The translations under genes and the position numbers were made by a program. The notes under the pieces are model-generated. The model was given only the letters and a program-made list of their open reading frames with translations, searched no databases and was not told where the DNA came from. 64,000 bases of DNA from Selaginella moellendorffii. Taxonomy: Eukaryota; Streptophyta; Lycopodiopsida; Selaginellales; Selaginellaceae. How positions within the stretch are numbered: position 1 is the first letter of the stretch; each line of letters starts with the position of its first letter. The stretch is taken from positions 383,750 through 447,749 of the forward strand of contig NW_003314296.1 in the NCBI RefSeq assembly GCF_000143415.4. The letters are read 5' to 3'. Below are positions 42,431 through 53,872 of this stretch, in pieces.

Positions 42431-42543
42431 ATAGGCAGCTGTTAGATCATTTCAATCTGTTGGTCCTGTTGTGTGCGGATAGCAGCCTTCGCCTGATCTC
42501 TGTCGACATTGTTCAATAAGCAAAAAATATTAGATCTGAGTCA

Positions 42544-42732
42544 GTGAAACATTTTATCACTTCCAACTACATCTGCTTGTTCCATTCGCCTCCGGAACTC
42601 ATAGACGAGGAGCACCCCCAGCTCTACAAGCCTATCAAATATGGAGACTACGTTCAGGAGGTGGTGAAGAAGCGTCCAACTGGAAAGGCTTGCATGTTTA
42701 TCAACCACGACATGCTCCTCCCAAAGCATTGA
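42544..42732 (+). pseudogene. 2OG dioxygenase C-terminal exon
   Basis: SPPELIDEEHPQLYKPIKYG, then DYVQEVVKKRPTGKA is the standard C-terminus of plant 2OG dioxygenases. It may be the last exon of the gene begun at 38565, now separated by the inserted U segment. Confidence 0.8.
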
Positions 42733-43390
42733 CAGAAGCTGCAACAGCTACCTCCTACTGATACATGGTACAGTTGAAAGCAAAGACTTTTAGCATTTCC
42801 TGATTATAGAAACTCATAAAAACTGAACATATTCTAATAATCACTTCTCTAGGGCTTCATAGCTTCCCTACGGTTATGGCATTGCGGCAATGCTATAGCA
42901 TTCTGGGTATGGTGCCATGGCAGTAGGCCTGTGCACAAATGAGCCTGGCATGCCCAGGCGCGAGTGAGCCCCAGCAATGCAGGGCATTTGTTTTGGCGCT
43001 CTGATTTGCCTCTCAAATTGAAGGTAAGTGTGGCTTAAGTCGTTCACAATGGGAAGCAGTCCTTTTCAACCATGCATGCTCCAGGGCTTTCTCAGGTGTG
43101 TCGGATGCTGTGCCAGGTAACCTGATGCTGGCGTAGGAGCAGCAGTTGGGACTGCAACTCAAAATTGTAAAGCTGTGGATTATGGGGCAGAGATTGGGAA
43201 AGACAACATTAGAGCTATTTTGTTGTTCTTGAGTGTGCTTCGCAAAATTCTAGACTTTCTTTCCACCACATATTTAGTTTTCACTCTAATATTTTCCTTT
43301 CAGATCATTTCTATTCTACATAAACTTCTATACAAATTCAATTAAATTTTTTTTATATATAAGCTTTAAATCTATAATCAAATTGACTAA
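42733..43390. other. no feature recognised
   Basis: GC-richer stretch with GCAATGC/CATGCC motifs, then AT-rich. No gene supportable. Confidence 0.3.
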
Positions 43391-43399
43391 AAATGCCTC

Positions 43400-44990
43400 G
43401 CCTCCGACATCTTTTGAGAGCCATATGACATACTAACAAATCTAATGGAGATTTAGATGCCTCTGAAACCATGATTGATCATGATACACATACTATAGCT
43501 ATTCATAATAATCATGATAATGATTATATACACCAACATATTAATCATAATAATGATTATCAGTTGGACATTTAAAAGCATCTGAAAGCTTACATGCATG
43601 TCATTATGATAATTACATACATCAAACAATATTAAATCAACCATTCCCACCCATTAATACCACACTAGCAAGCCATAGCATTTATAATGACTTTAACATA
43701 ATAAATTTTAATATTGGTAGTTTATCATTTGTTTGTACTTTTTGTAATGCATTGCATTTTAAAGATGAAAACTCTTCAATGTATTGCCAGAATAACTAAG
43801 TTATATTACCTCCAAATTCACCTTTACCATTTGATTTACTTTCACTTTAAAAGTAAAATAAGAACTCTAATTTTAGAACAAATATTAGACACTACAATTG
43901 TGCTCTTGCTTTTGCATCTATGTCTTCTAATGTTGATATTGTAAAAGGTCATAGTCTTTATTGCTTTAAAATCTATGGTCAAATATATCATAATATTGTG
44001 TCAGCACATCTTTCCAAATGTCAATATTGAACTTATGGACAACTTTATATGCTTGACACTCTAAAAGCTACAGATATAAGAAAGTAGAACCCTTTCAATT
44101 CAAGCTGTGAGACAAACTTACTTAAACATCTTAATGTTTTCCTTTGTTATGTTAACCTATATGCTTAAGTTTTCAAAATGATGTATGAAATGGATCAAGA
44201 AGAAATTTGTTCTGCTACACTTTTAGGTTACCCCATACATGGTGTTTACATGTTATTAAAAACGGAAAGAATTGATTCATAATGCTATAATGCACCACGA
44301 ACAAATGATGTTGTTGTTGTGTTTGTTAGTGATGAACTACATAGTTGTGAAATTTGTATATATTCAACTGTAAGCAATTCTAAATGTATCTCAACACTTG
44401 ATTATAATTGTGATCTAATAGTTTACCCATTAATATTTTCTTTTAGTGACAAAGGCTGACACAAAAATATTTTTAATTTGCAATATCTAATTACATTACT
44501 CTAATATTATGCATACCATTTATCTATAAGAGACATAATACAGCTTGGTTTTGATCAAATTTTACATGTAGGCAAACTCACACAACAATATATAGTTGAT
44601 GCTTATGTAATAGTTGAAAACAATAATTTGAATTACTATTGCTCTCATTAGAAACAATTGCGAGGTACATTGGACTTATGGATTATGTTGCAAAATAAAA
44701 ATTTAAGCATATATAAGATTAATATTTAACTCTATTTTGTCACTAATAACACTCTTTTTTCTAGCAAAATAAGTTTATTCATGGGAGATTGTTTGTTGGT
44801 CAAGTGACTTCAAACAATCAATGCCCTTTCATCTTTAAGATGTCAACTTTTAGTCTTGCTTTTGGTGTGGATTTTGTACAACAAATAGATATGGATGGAA
44901 ATAGAGATTTAATTAATTCCTGGATCCATTTTGATCACATAGAATGAGATTCAAATTAGTCAATTATGGGAGCCTATATTTATGATCATA
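43400..44990 (+). mobile_element. Helitron fragment, copy 2 (N-terminal region only)
   Basis: Collinear with 13020-14060. NIGSLSFVCTFCNALHFKDE near 43705, YNCALAFAS near 43890, GHSLYCFKIYGQIYHNI near 43950, YGQLYMLDTLKATDI near 44035, MMYEMDQEEICSATLLG near 44180, GFDQILHVGKLTQQYIVDAY near 44555. Rep and helicase parts are absent, so it is truncated. Confidence 0.75.
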
Positions 44991-45129
44991 AGTGGTTTTT
45001 CATTTTTTAGGATTCCATATTAGTTTAATTTCTTCTATAAGTTGTTATGCAATTTAACTATAGCTATAGCCAAATTCAAGATCTAAGATTTCTAAATTCA
45101 AACCATCTTTTGAACATATATATCTGAAG

Positions 45130-46770
45130 TTGTTGAATAGCGAACCAGGAAGAAACCCAACTTCTATGGTTTCATGGCAAATGTTACTAGTGCTAACTAG
45201 TTGGTTGTGTGCTAAGTGTTTGGAGGTGATGAAAGTCAACCATTACAAGGTAGAGAGAAGAGTTATGAGTTTCATTAGGCAAAGAGTGTCAATGAACATT
45301 GCCAATGCATCAAGTTTTAACTTTCATCACGAGTTCAAATAATTTTGTCGAGAATGGATGGAAGCACCAACTAAAGCGGAGCACGAGGCAAAAGCAAATG
45401 AGATGTGCATATAGTGGCATGAAGGAGACAAAATGCCCATTAAATGCCTTCCACAAAATGCTAGCTTGTATGGAGGGAAATTTGAATATTTCAATAGGGC
45501 CATTATATTCTCCATAGAAGTTTTTTCTCTTTTTTTTTTCTTGTCACATTCAAATTGCATTTTTCCTAGAATCAACCACTTGATGATATTGCATTTACAC
45601 CAATAATTAATCTCTCTAAGAGCAAATATTGAAGTTGAAAAACTTCTAAAGCAAAGAAAGGAAAAGTGTCCCTCTATAAAGTTATGCCTTCTTACCTCAC
45701 TAGATCTCTTGAGTAGTGATCAAAAGTTTTGGCAGCACAAGAAGCAAAAATTTCTAATATAGGTCCAAACTTAAACAAGTTTTAAAAGCGGGTTGATAGA
45801 AGGATAATACCAACAACAAAATCAATATCTAAAATGGTGAAGGAAGTTGTTGCTGAAATTCTTATGGAATCAAGTTATAAACCACTTAGGGATATGAGGA
45901 CAATTTGTATGAAGCATCAACAAACATTTGATGGGCTCAATATCACTCCTTCCAACTCTCACCATCTAGAGTTTAACTACCATTTAATTCCATGACATTA
46001 GAGGATAACTAAGGAACATGGAATGGAGGAGGTGCTAATTATTACACAACTATATTTAATGTTAGATGTTGAGAAGATTATTGCTTATGAGCCAATTTCT
46101 TGTATCAACTAGGCAATTTGAAGAATTAGTGCCAAGAGTAATGTATATTGCTCCGGAATGATTGAGAGTTGAGGTTAGTGTCTTGCATTTGTGTGCTCAA
46201 ATTCAAGTTCTTCAGCAATACCATGTTTTTAGGGCTGTCAAGATCTAAGAGTAAAAAGTTGTCAATCAAGCTGGATTTATTGTTATGGGATTAATGTTAC
46301 TCATACAAACTGGATCCATAGCTCAATTATCTCAAAGCTAAATTCCGTGTTAAAGGAGTGGTTAGTTGAGCAAAGTTGCAATCTTTTGAAAGAAAAGATT
46401 GAAAGTCTAGAGAAAGTAGGTTTCAAATTGAAGACTTCCTCAAATGTTGTTGTTGATACTACTATGCCATTAATGTCAATATTAGACTAGCATACATGAC
46501 CAACTAGAAATGGAAAGGCCAAAGAATATAGGTCTTCCATTTCGAAAGATAAGATCAAGCTAGCAAAGGTGTTGAAATGCACAATCACAAGGATAAACTA
46601 CATTAGTGTTATGGCTAAAGAGTTTGTTGTTGTGACTAAGTCGTCAAAGGGTACCAACTACACTATTAGAATTTGTGAAGATCCATTATGTGCCTATCTA
46701 GATTTTACACAAAGGGAGAATAAGAGAAAGGTATATTTAGTCTGCAAACACATCTATTACATTTTTATGT
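45130..46770 (+). pseudogene. SWIM-domain transposase remnant (MULE-like)
   Basis: Broken frames include VNHYKVERRVMSFIRQR near 45240 and REWMEAPTKAEHEAKANEM near 45350. At 46569-46770 a SWIM zinc finger reads CEDPLCAYLDFTQRENKRK, then CKHIYYI, giving C-x4-C then C-x-H. SWIM fingers lie at the end of MuDR/MULE-type transposases and some nuclear regulators. With many stops and transposon surroundings, a MULE origin is the simplest reading. Confidence 0.5.
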
Positions 46771-46938
46771 AGAAACTAAACCAAAATCCTAAGATTGACC
46801 ATCACATCCACCAGTAAAGCTTTACAATTGTGAAACTTTAGAAGTGCTTTTAGTTTTCTTTTAGTATTCAGATCTATATTTATATTTGTATTTTTTTGGT
46901 TTAATTTACTTGGAAATATAGATTAAATCAAAATTTAA

Positions 46939-47063
46939 ACTCTCCCTCTATGTAAAATCTGGATAGGCACATAATGGATTTTCACAAATTCTAATAGAGT
47001 AGTTGGTACCCTTTGATAACTCAATCACAATAACAAACTCTTTAGCCACAACACTAAAATGTG
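46939..47063 (-). repeat. inverted copy of the SWIM exon (125 bp)
   Basis: Reverse complement of 46601-46722 with few differences; the spacer is about 216 bp. It includes the CCATTATGTGCCTAT core of the SWIM coding sequence. Confidence 0.85.
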
Positions 47064-47223
47064 TTGATTTGGGACGAACTAATGTTTTTTTTGTGTTTGA
47101 AAAGTCGTGAGCTCAACTCATGAGTTCATGAGCTCAAAACTTACCCAAGCTCCTCTAAGTACATCTACTTCTATAAGTGCATAGTTACTTCTTTGATAAC
47201 ATGTCTTTTAGCACCCTGCTACA

Positions 47224-48632
47224 GTGAGCAAAAGACCTATAAATCATGAGTACCTTGGCTCAACTTCAAAAGCTAGGCTACCGACAGGTAATCAACCTTT
47301 ATTCACTTTATATTCTCATTTTTCATTAGTTATTCTTGCAGCTAAGCATCGAATTTGTGATATCTCACAAGATAGTTTATGGTCCAACAGCCTCTTTGAA
47401 TCTGGTGACCATTGCTTGCTAGATCGTATTGCAGATTTACAGCTTCTATTTGGCAATCAACCACTTCTACTATATACATTATCTCGCTATGGAACTTATG
47501 ACATGTCTTGCAACAGCCCACATAGGATTGAATGCCCATCTTTCCTCGACATTGACTTCACAGACATTAGTGGTGTTCATGTTGTGACCACTTCTCTTTC
47601 CCGACTTGCAGCAAATCAGTTTATTCTTACAGAGTAAGTGGGCTCTATGTGCAACATTTCAAAGTTAAAACAAAGAATCCATAGAGGGTCTCACAGATAT
47701 GCTATTGATATCACCACCTCTTGGTTTATGAGTTCCCACCACTAAAGCCTCTTGTGCTGGATATAGTTCCAATTTCCAGTTTGGTTCTTTTACATGACTT
47801 TGCACTAGAAGCTATACGGTCGAAATTTTGTAGTGTTGCTGCAGCTATTTTCTCAATTGATGAGCAAAGCACAAATATTATATGTGTTGCTAATGACTTT
47901 GAACATGTCTTCAAGGTATATGTGCAGTTTCACTTTCACCTCCCATTAACAATTACAATGCATAGATTCAAGTTTTGGCAAATATGTCTTTTGTCTATGA
48001 TGAAATCAAATCACAATGGTTTGGACAACAAAGGCTAGTCAAGATCTTTTACAACCTTGAAGACACCAGTGACCGAGAAGTTTTCAAGATAGCACCTTGC
48101 ACTATAGTATGTAATCTACCAGGTGGGGTGCCATGGAATGCTATTCACAAGCATCTAAAATCAATTGCTTTAACGTACTGATGGGAGTTTGATGGGGTAT
48201 GTACATGCTTCAGATCATATTCTTTTAATTTTCTTTTTCTAGGTTAATGGATGCTTTGTGCCGTTAGGCTCTTGAGATATTTCTGTCTCGGTGGGATGTT
48301 GTGCTTGCCACAAATTCAGGATTTGCAAGCTCAATTCTCAGCTTGGTTATTGCATTGAGTGCAATGATGACCACCCATTCTTCAAGGTCATACATTTTCA
48401 TAGCAATCTAATTTGTTCTCATAACAGCTCTTTAGTACATGTCACAATGAATGATGCTCTCATTGACCATGCATATGGCCTAATGCCAGGTGCTTTTCTA
48501 TGGATGTTTCCTTCAACTGATTTACCAATTGCCACCAAGCTCCTTGAAGGCAGTCCTCATCCAGAAGGTCGCTTTCTTCTATCAACTCTCATAAATGACA
48601 TATCCAAGGTCATGGCCTTTGAACCAAGGTAA
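47224..48632 (+). CDS. unknown family U, copy 2 (best preserved)
   Basis: Open pieces, in order: 47340-47637 (HRICDISQDSLWSNSLFESG, then DHCLLDRIADLQLLFGNQPL, CNSPHRIECPSFLDIDFTDI and SLSRLAANQFILTE); 47721-47914 (YEFPPLKPLVLDIVPISSLV, then FCSVAAAIFSIDEQSTNIIC and NDFEHVFK); a 50-bp GT-AG intron 47915-47964; 47965-48181 (IQVLANMSFVYDEIKSQWFG, then IFYNLEDTSDREVFKIAPC and NLPGGVPWNAIHKHLKSIA); 48440-48630 (DALIDHAYGLMPGAFLWMFP, then LLEGSPHPEGRFLLSTLIND and SKVMAFEPR). Stops between pieces may be intronic or real damage. Several pieces match the diverged copy at 9040, which argues for past coding selection. No known domain recognised. Confidence 0.45.
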
Positions 48633-48754
48633 ATATGTCAAGGAAAACAAAATTAGCTCTACTATAAAGAGAGAAAAAAGGGACAAAAGAAAAATTGTGT
48701 GCTATAATATGATATGTGTGTATAGTTAGTAAAACTGAGTTCCTGCATTAAATT

Positions 48755-48840
48755 CTAAGTTCTCCAGAACAACACCTCATTTGTTGTTCAACCCATCCTG
48801 TGAGCAATCACCATCAACATTAGTGATCTCCATCATGTTC
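48755..48840 (+). pseudogene. short dioxygenase fragment
   Basis: TTCTCCAGAACAACACCTCA and ATCACCATCAACATTAGTGA match the dioxygenase exon at 38800-38870. Confidence 0.7.
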
Positions 48841-49240
48841 ATCCAGGGTTTAGATGGAAGTGTACTTGATCCTTTCATCCTATACATGCTCTCTCCCTTG
48901 AGAGCCTCCATCTCCAGCAAGTAGCACAGTATGTTGTTCACGTTGTCCCAAAAGATGCTACACGCCTCCATCACCTGGAAGTGGCTAAATCCCATGGACA
49001 GAAGGATGTGGTGGTCCTCCTCGGCAAGTTACTTTGCTCGAGATGCCTCCATCACCATCCTTTTGATCTCTTGCTCAGTCAGTTCCAAGTCGGAGTAGAA
49101 CCAGCCTTCGGCCAAAAGAGCCTGTAAAACATAGGTAACTGTTAGATCACAAGACAGAAGTTGAACATCCCGCATGTTTTCAATCTGTTGGTCCTGTTGT
49201 GTGCAGATAGCAGCCTTCACCTAATCTTGTCAACATTGTT
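48840..49240 (-). pseudogene. UBA-domain gene exons, second copy
   Basis: The minus strand reads LLAEGWFYSDLELTEQEIKR, MVMEASRAK, a stop, then LAEEDHHILLSMGFSHFQVM and NNILCYLLEMEALKG. Same UBA gene as at 41770-42430, with a stop where the other copy has Tyr. Confidence 0.6.
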
Positions 49241-49289
49241 CTATATTAGATCCGAGTCAGTGAAACAGTCCATCACTTCCAACTACACC

Positions 49290-49930
49290 TGATGCTGCGT
49301 GAGCAGCACCACAAGCAAGGGTGCACCAGCAATGAAGAGCTGTGCTATATTTCTACTGCCACAGCTTCCATTGCCATGATCAATTGAAACTTCATGCTTG
49401 CACATCTGGATGTATGGAATCAAGAGGCTCAAATCATTTCAAGCTCCTAGTGATAGATTGCACAAAATTGCCTTTTTACCATGGCTCCTCCTCTCCCTTT
49501 GCAGCCGTGAAGCTTCCACCAGCAAATGATGGCCACTGCAGACCCCAGCGCCAGAGTTGGAGGCCCAGGAGCTTACTGGAAAATTGGCCACTTCTGGAGT
49601 AGCCTGCCCATTCATCAATCTAGGATGTGAGCTCTCTTGCAGCATGTTCTGCTTGCTGTGAAGAATGATTTGTGGCTTGGAGCAATATTGACCAATTGAG
49701 CCACATAGAGCTGTCTAGTCTAGATAGAGGAATTCTTGTGTGCTTGGGAGTATACCAGCGCTCTGGCAACAGGTTTGCATGAACTGTGAACATCCCCGGA
49801 TTTTCCATAAGGTGGCCGAATCATTTAATCTCTTTGTCTTTAGGGCACTTTTCACAGGATCTTCCCTCCAAGCATGTAGTGGGGGTTGTAGTGAGGTCAC
49901 ATTCATGGTGCATGGTGATCCATGTGATAA
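49290..49930. other. no gene recognised
   Basis: Left flank of gypsy C. Contains a block inverse to 38490-38530. ORFs here show no family features. Confidence 0.35.
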
Positions 49931-51128
49931 TGTCATGAATGTGACTTTGTGTATTGAAAGATACTTGTCAGCCAGTCTTTATAAACACTCTTTCCTTACT
50001 GCCATAACGGCAAGAAGTTAATATTGTTGATTCCCTTTATTAGCCCCTTTTGTCCAAGTGTTATCTTTGTGTATGCAATGAGATTAGTTGCCCAATCTCA
50101 TTGTATAGTACTCGCTGAGACGTATCTTCTGATAACAAATGTAACCCATGTGGTTTTTACCCTTTATCCTATGGTGATTTACCATAGAATAACACCACTA
50201 AGCAGAACCTAAACCCTCTTTGTGCCACATGACAGATGCCACGTGTCACATGCCATGTGTCCAAAGGACAGTGGTGTGGAACCCGGGGTTCAGGGCCTTG
50301 GGCCACTGAACGAAGGAACGATGCCAAACTCCCAAGCATGGAGCCAAGGAGTGACAGAACCGTACCACGAAGGAAGTCACGAGCATACAGCCCAAGGAGT
50401 GAAGGGACAGGAGCCCGAAGCGACTTGGAATAGTCTTAGAGCAACTAACATTCCATTGCTTGGACCAGCACGCAAAACAGACCCAAATGAAGTCTGGCAC
50501 TATTTCGGCATGCTGGTGGCCTAACGCAAGGACATGGGTACTCCACCAACTAGCATGGAATGGAACTTGGGTTTAGACCCAAGCCGGATGCAGAACAAGG
50601 ACAGGCACGCAAACGGAAACTAAACTATGCCTCAGGTTGGTCGGCCATGCCCGACCTACTTAGCTTGCATGCCTGTCCTTGTTCTGCGTCCGGCTTGTAG
50701 AATGTTTCATGTTTATCCTAAAGATTAACTCTTAGTACTAAGGGAGGCTTGGGGTGAAAGCCCAAAGCATGTGTTCCTTAAAGGGGGGGGAGTGGGTATA
50801 GGGGGTGCCAAATGTATAATAGAGATAGTGGTTGGAATGTATGTTTGACCACTTAAGACATTAATTTAGCTCCTGTTAAACTGTATCATTCTTTGTTCTG
50901 TATCCAACTTGGTTCTAAGTTCAAGCTCCACTCTGCTTTAGTCGGTAGGGTACCCTCTTCTTCCTGTTAGGCCACTGGTATACCAAAATCATGCTAGACA
51001 CTATCTGACACCATTTAGCATGCAAATATTAGATATAGGGAGTTAGTGCTCGTGGGATTGTGAGTGTACTAGACTCTTGTTTTGTAGAGAAATAGACTTA
51101 GAGTTTGGCTCTAAATTTAGGTGTGCTA
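49931..51128 (+). repeat. 5' LTR of gypsy C (~1.2 kb)
   Basis: Aligns with 55718-56643 at both ends. The middle ~640 bp differs and includes a 32-bp inverted repeat and a GC-rich ORF (50222-50524) of no known family. Confidence 0.75.
50581..50696. repeat. inverted repeat, 32-bp arms, 52-bp loop
   Basis: The left arm 50581-50612 and right arm 50665-50696 pair at 30 of 32 positions (core GCAGAACAAGGACAGGCA). The loop holds a smaller hairpin GGTCGG/CCGACC. Confidence 0.9.
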
Positions 51129-51589
51129 TATTTGGTATCAAAGGAATTATCTCAGTGATTCCTATCCAACTTTTGTCAGATTTTCTGACTCAAGTTGCAT
51201 ACATAGAGACTTTTCTAGTAGATCCAAAACAACCTATGTAGGATTAGTTAGATTGCACCAGTTGGTAAGAACATTGTATGCATGTGCAATTATTGATAAA
51301 CGCATACATACAACTAGTGAGATGGTGAAAAGGAACAATGTTGGTGATATTGAAACCTCTAGGTGGGCAAATTGAGAAAAGGAAACTCTAGCTAGAGATG
51401 TTGTGGAAAAGGCTAAGGCTAAATTAAAGGAGGAAGAGCTTGATACTACAATGTTGTAGTGTACGGCTTAAGAAGTTGAGTTGAAATTCACAAATTGGAG
51501 AAGGAGAACAAGGAGAGGAAAAAAGAAAATAAGGTAGCTAAATCAGCTAAACGTAAACAACTGAACTCCTCTTTAAAGTTTTGAGCATG

Positions 51590-52430
51590 ATGAAGTTTTG
51601 CAATCGCCTTCGATTGCACGAGTTTCAAAGCTCAAGCTTCCAAAACCACTTAATTTTAAAGGCATGTAAAACTATCAAGTCTTGGAAGATTGGGTCTACA
51701 ATATGGGAAATTATTTCATAGCAGTAGTCTTGTATCCGTAAGGAATACTTGCCGAATGATCTTGGTCTAAGACTTCATGCGGAGGTATAATAGTTAAAGC
51801 AACGAGGGGACTTTATGTATTATATGAAGGCATTTGCTCAGAAGTGCATTATAATTACAAATATGAGTAATGAAGATGCTCAAAGTTATTTTCTGGAAGG
51901 TTTAAATTCACTTTTTCACAATGAGATTTGAAGTTTAAACCAAAGACATACCTAAAGTGTAAGGAGGTAGCACAGTAAGTTGCCTTTAGTCACTCACTCA
52001 TGGAACAATATTAGCAACCATATACTGGTACCTCAGACAAGAATAAGAACTTTGAGAATAAACAAGGTGATCAGAAATAGAGGGTAGAAGGAAAATTCCA
52101 CCCTAGAGGCTCACAAGCAACAGTTAACAAAGGTGGTGGTTGGCAACCACTAACAACTTCTTCTAATCCTAGGCCCTCTATTCCTCCTTCTAGTGGGTAC
52201 AAGCAATAGAAACTTGCGAAATCTACTCCTAACAGAACAGGTAATATAAGTTATTGCTTCCATTATGGAGAGACAAGACATAGGTCCTTGGAATGTCCCA
52301 ACAAGCATAAGACAAGATTTTGTGTTAATGTCATGAGGGAAGACACTGGTGGTGAAGCTGAAGGGGTTGACAAGTTGGTCAATACAGACTATAAGGAAGA
52401 GGAGGTGAGTTACTTTCATTACTTTCCTTA
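51590..52430 (+). pseudogene. gypsy C gag remnant
   Basis: Gag-like broken frames end in a zinc-knuckle trace near 52250 (CFHYGETRHRSLECP, where CxxC is expected; the second Cys is Tyr). Confidence 0.6.
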
Positions 52431-52464
52431 AGCTTTTCTCGCAATCAATGCAAACACTGATCTG

Positions 52465-52692
52465 TTGATGTATTTAACAAGTTTTGTCCTTGAACACCAA
52501 ATCAAAGTGATGATTGACACAAGAGCTATGCATAATATGATATCTGAAAACTTAACTAAGTTGCTAGGATTGAATGCTGAGAAGATGTCACCCATGCACT
52601 TTCAATTTGCAGAAGGTGGGCAAGTAGCTAGAAAATTTGTGAATGATGTTCCAATAAAATATTTAAGTGGAAAGAAAAAGTGGACTTGGTAG
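52465..52692 (+). pseudogene. gypsy C protease remnant
   Basis: Reads VMIDTRAMHNMISENLTKLL, the LIDSGATHNFIS active site with Gly changed to Arg, so it is inactive. Confidence 0.75.
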
Positions 52693-52739
52693 TGTTGAAG
52701 ATATTAAATTTTTAGATGGTGTTTAGTATAGATCTCTTC

Positions 52740-53400
52740 AATAAATATATTAAAGAGATGTATGGTGCTGGGCAAAGTTGCATCACATTGAGGTTAGAAG
52801 GATGTCTTGATGTGTCCTTCTATATACTAAAGAAAGTAAATGCACTTTTGGACAATTGTGCATGAACTTTCTAGGACATATAGTTGGTGGTGGCATAATT
52901 GAGGTGGATCCAAAGAAGGTGGAAATGGTAAAGTCTTGGGAAGTTCCAACTACTGTATCAGATGTTCGTTCCTTTCTCGGTTTGGTAGGATACTATTACA
53001 AATTTGTTCGTAATTTTACAAGTATTACTCTTCCATTAACTAAGTTAATGAATAATTGTATACCATTTCATTGGACATCAGTTTGTCTGCATGCTTTTGT
53101 ATAGTTGAAGGAGATTTTGACTATGGTTCATGTTCTCAAAATCCCAAATCTTGATAAACCCTTCGAAGTGTATTGTGATGCAGTTGGCTATGCTATAGGT
53201 GTCATATTGTAGCAAAATTGTGACAATGTAGTTGGTGTTACACTAAGGTAACACAGTTGTCTTATTGCATTTTATTCCAAGAAATTGGACAAAACCTAAT
53301 GAAGATGGCCAATACATGAAAAAGAGATGTTTGCTATAGTGTCAGCGTTAGAACATTGGAGACACTATTTGGATGGATATACCAAGGTTTATTCAGATAG
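52740..53400 (+). pseudogene. gypsy C reverse transcriptase thumb and RNase H remnant
   Basis: 52856-53104 reads MNFLGHIVGGGIIEVDPKKV, SFLGLVGYYYKFVRNF and TLPLTKLMNN. Around 53150-53400, PFEVYCDAVGYAIG and MFAIVSALEHWRHYLDG are RNase H. The RT fingers and palm are deleted between protease and 52740. Confidence 0.8.
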
Positions 53401-53872
53401 TAACACACTAAGTTGCTTCTGCCCAGGGAAAACGAATAGCCAGAGGTGGACTTGCGTGTGTCACAGTCTCCCCCAAAATCAGCACCGTGAGGGTAAGCTC
53501 TTTTCCCTACACAACCTAAGCTTATGCCAAAGCAAACTAGTTGGTAAGAGAAGCTCACTAGATTTAATATTGAAATCATTTATAACCCTAGTAAAAACAA
53601 TATTGTTCCGAATGCATTGAGTCATCAGGCTTAGTTTCAGACAATATCAACAATCAATTTAGACTAGTTAGAGGACATTCAGGCTTTATATGGAAGTGGT
53701 CCATTGGTGAAGGCAATCTTGCTCCATGCGGAGTTCTCAAAGTAGAACCCTGGTAATGAAGTGGCAAAAGTTGTTAATTGTACCAATGCAAAGCTTCACT
53801 TCTCAGTTTTATTTTCTATAAGTAAGAAAGATTGTATCTAAGATCTACAGCAGTTATTTTTGTGAGAACATC

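Larger units (their letters stand above)
40195..42570. repeat. chimeric direct repeat, copy 1 (U + dioxygenase + UBA pieces)
   Basis: Matches 47152-49280 in the same orientation over most of its length. Examples: TAGCACCCTGCTACAGCGAG at 40248 against TAGCACCCTGCTACAGTGAG at 47210, and GATCTGAGTCAGTGAAACA near 42534 against the same at 49250. This copy carries an extra duplication of the UBA exon near 41770. Confidence 0.85.
47152..49280. repeat. chimeric direct repeat, copy 2
   Basis: Second copy of 40195-42570. It stops inside the dioxygenase C-terminal exon at about 49285 (CCATCACTTCCAACTACACC, then unrelated sequence), so it is truncated on the right. Confidence 0.85.

Noticed and set aside
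50222-50524. 100-codon ORF in the gypsy C 5' LTR
   Set aside because: No family features; it lies in an LTR-internal GC-rich block and overlaps open frames on the other strand.
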